From: Lingula anatina
Taxonomy: Eukaryota; Brachiopoda; Lingulata; Lingulida; Lingulidae
Assembly: GCF_001039355.2 (NCBI RefSeq)
Contig: NW_019775494.1
Span: 7,939-69,938, forward strand
Direction of reading: 5' to 3'
Length of the DNA stretch: 62,000 nt
Shown: positions 59,640 to 62,000 of the stretch, one piece after another
Layout: the number at the start of each line of letters is the position of its first letter
Position numbering within the stretch: position 1 is the first letter of the stretch
Notes under the pieces: model-generated
What the model saw: the letters and a program-made list of their open reading frames with translations, nothing else
What the model was told of the DNA's origin: nothing
Database searches by the model: none
Position numbers and translations under genes: made by a program

Positions 59640-59762
59640 AAATTTAAGCGCCACGTGTACACGACACCTTCGTGTACCTATGCCAAATTTTACCCAGAGC
59701 GGACCTTTTCTCGGCAAAAAGGGCTGTTTGTTCGTCACCCCGTTCCCTTGGTTACGGGCCTG
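59640..59762 (-). mobile_element. Family A TIR element, copy 3, truncated
   Basis: Read on the minus strand it begins CAGGCCCGTAACCA and continues with GAAAAGGTCCGCTCTGGGTA and AATTTGGCATAGGTACACGA, matching the left half of the copy at 34439. The opposite terminal repeat is absent, so the element is truncated. Confidence 0.7.
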
Positions 59763-60870
59763 AAAAACAGACAACAGGGCAGTGAGTCAGTTCCAGCTGC
59801 AAGGTAGCTGTGGTTAGGCATTTTGAAAGATAGGTGAATAAGACCTATACTACCGGTAAGTATTCGTTTTATCTGGCTTTCGCACGAAGAATGCAGTCAT
59901 CTTAACCGTGCACCTGACAATTGTAATCCGTATGTAATGAATGCATTTATAACGTACCAGGTATGTACCAAATGTGTAGATGCACGCTATGAAAACAGTT
60001 GGGTTGGATTAAACTAGTGCATGTGAGCTAATCCGTTTGCAAGACACCTTTTTTTTAGAATGGGCTAGATCGTGTATGCCACCATCTCAAGTATACTGTA
60101 GTTATATCCATTAGATTGTCTATATAGCGTCACAACACGCAAATTTTCATATCAAGCCACTGGTTGTTAAGCTTTATGATCCCCTTGTCGCTTCTGAACG
60201 AACTGACGTACAGCATGACATCTCCACAAACAACGGAGTGAAAGTAGATGGTGATCTGCTTGAGGCAGTCGAACCTGAAATACACCTTTACAGGCATGAC
60301 TCCGTTTTTTCCTCCACAAAAATAATTATGTAACCATTTTATTTGATTTATTTAATAATCATAGGGCGTCCGGTTGACTCCCCTAGAAATAACGGTATTA
60401 TCAAACATAGCAAAAAATGTATCTTTACATTTATTATTACACAAAATTTGGAGGGGAATAATCTGAGCAACGCTTTGATAGTTCAGAATGAAATAACATT
60501 GTACATTTGAATAACACTGCAGATGAAACTGTTCAACAAACCACGTTGTGTGTTTTTACTCTAATATAACACCATAAAGCACAGAGTGACTTTTTTTAAT
60601 AAATTGGATATACTCATGTCAGGCAAATGATTTTACAACATAAAAGGACATTAAGAGTACATAAGTCATCATTTTACTCAATACAATTCATTAGAATCAA
60701 TTCCCCCTATATTTCTTCGTAGACTTTTTGACCTCTCTTGCTCATATTAATGATTGATGTCTTGTCTCATTTATTGTTTTCTTATAATTCAGTCGTTCTG
60801 AAAGTGGTGGCTGAATCCTAATCTTGTGAGAGACTAATGGGCACGTCTTTAACTCTGGTTGACGGAAAAT

Positions 60871-60972
60871 GTTTTCCCATCTTGCAGAGGTATATAGGCA
60901 TATAGTTTTCACACCTTGCAGAGGTAAATAGGCATATAGTTTCCCCACCTTGCAGAGGTATATAGGTATATT
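60871..60972 (+). repeat. Three 34-bp tandem repeats
   Basis: Units at 60871-60904, 60905-60938 and 60939-60972, each built around CTTGCAGAGGTATATAGGCA with a few substitutions. Non-coding. Confidence 0.9.
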
Positions 60973-62000
60973 CTGCAGATTGGTGTGATTTCACAACAAT
61001 CACAAAATAACGTTCATAACAGATTGTCCTCTCATTATTTTCATTTTAATTGAAAAATAAACTAGAGGTCTTTGGGCCTGATGCACGAGTACTAAAGAAA
61101 AAAACGACTGGGTTACAAAACGAATGAAAATCTAGACATGTTACATATTTCCGATAAAGTGTATGCGTTTCCTCTACATTTTATTAGCAAATGCTTTAAA
61201 AGAGTTGATCATTTCAACACGTAGACGTGATCTTGTAGTTATGCAGTGAGGGACCGCAAATCACGTCCCCCGTGTCGTGTCTTGTCAGTTCGAAACCACC
61301 ATTCCCAGAAATTAAACTTTTCATTGCTTTCAGATAGCGGAAAATGATAACAGTATTATTACCCTATTTGAGTGTAAAAATGATTGATCGGTGACCTGAA
61401 ACGTTTACAAAGGGGGATAAAAAAAAAACGCCCGGTGACTAATCCGAGTGATTGAATTGGATTTAATCTTCCATTAATTTCGAACCCATGAAATTCAATC
61501 AGGAGGGGCATATCGATCAAATTAATTGCAAATATTCGACCTCGTCCCCTGAATGCTGTTTGCTTTATTTGTTGTGATATGCAATTCAAAACGAAGGAAA
61601 TTTCCGTTAAACAAGCCCTTTGAATTTGAGTACTTTTTATTTGTGTGAGCGTGTTGTCGAAATTGTGCATTCGGATAAAAAGAAAGTAAAAAAGTGCATG
61701 GAAAGGCTGCAATCAATACTCATTTAATTGGTAATTAAAATGAATCGCCACCGACTTACTGGCTCGTTTGAAAGCACTGCTCTTTTCTGTTCATATTATT
61801 TGCCCTATCATAAATATCAAGGACTGGAGAAAGAGGGCAAAAGAATGACCTGTCAATTCTTCTGACTCCTTCTTCACTAAATCCTTAAATTAAAAATTAA
61901 AAAAATTACACACCCACACACGCACACAGACAACTAGTTCAACCTATACAAGGGTCTGAAGTGTCATAAAATAAAGATCTTAGAAGGATGATAGCCCAAA
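60973..62000. other. Intergenic DNA at right edge
   Basis: AT-rich, with no exon, inverted-repeat element or RNA gene that I can support. A short (CA)-rich run sits near 61908-61932. Confidence 0.5.

Noticed and set aside
1-62000. CRISPR arrays, bacterial operons, rRNA or tRNA genes
   Set aside because: None seen on either strand. The spliced genes show this is animal nuclear DNA, and the tandem repeats present are microsatellites or short duplications.

Overview
This looks like nuclear DNA from an invertebrate animal, most likely marine. The genes carry many small exons with GT/AG junctions, the background is AT-rich, there are long (TTTA)n, (AAAT)n and (GA)n tracts, and several families of short inverted-repeat elements are scattered through it. 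The gene content (HDAC11, a mosaic scavenger-receptor protein, a ciliary protein, a WxxW-domain secreted protein) fits an invertebrate deuterostome or a lophotrochozoan. I cannot name the species. All exon models were spliced by hand and keep an open frame end to end.

Layout. 1-1051 (-) holds the 5' exons of an unrecognised small protein that may run off the left edge. 2970-6116 is a retroelement-like block: a degraded PHD-finger fragment, a 759-codon ORF ending in a TatD-like hydrolase domain, three tandem Y-shaped stem-loop units, then a polypurine tract and an LTR-like start. 6383-12729 (+) is HDAC11 in ten exons (436 aa). 12730-18947 is its 3' flank plus the promoter and 5' region of the next gene. 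18948-33645 (+) is a 19-exon secreted mosaic protein of 1,375 aa: signal peptide, 7 SRCR, CUB, 2 PAN, a fibrinogen-like module, EGF, PAN. 36197-50059 (-) is a 22-exon gene of 1,564 aa, probably CFAP92/KIAA1257, with an RFX X-box match upstream. 50900-54780 is repeat-rich and includes a decayed non-LTR reverse transcriptase split by a short TIR element. 54822-56773 (+) is a four-exon secreted 261-aa protein with a WxxW domain. 56774-62000 shows only repeats.

The genes do not form a pathway. The mosaic SRCR protein and the WxxW protein are both predicted to be extracellular and would fit mucosal or immune surfaces. HDAC11 is intracellular and the CFAP92-like protein axonemal. The least expected signal is the set of three covarying three-way-junction units at 5470-5732, directly behind the TatD ORF.
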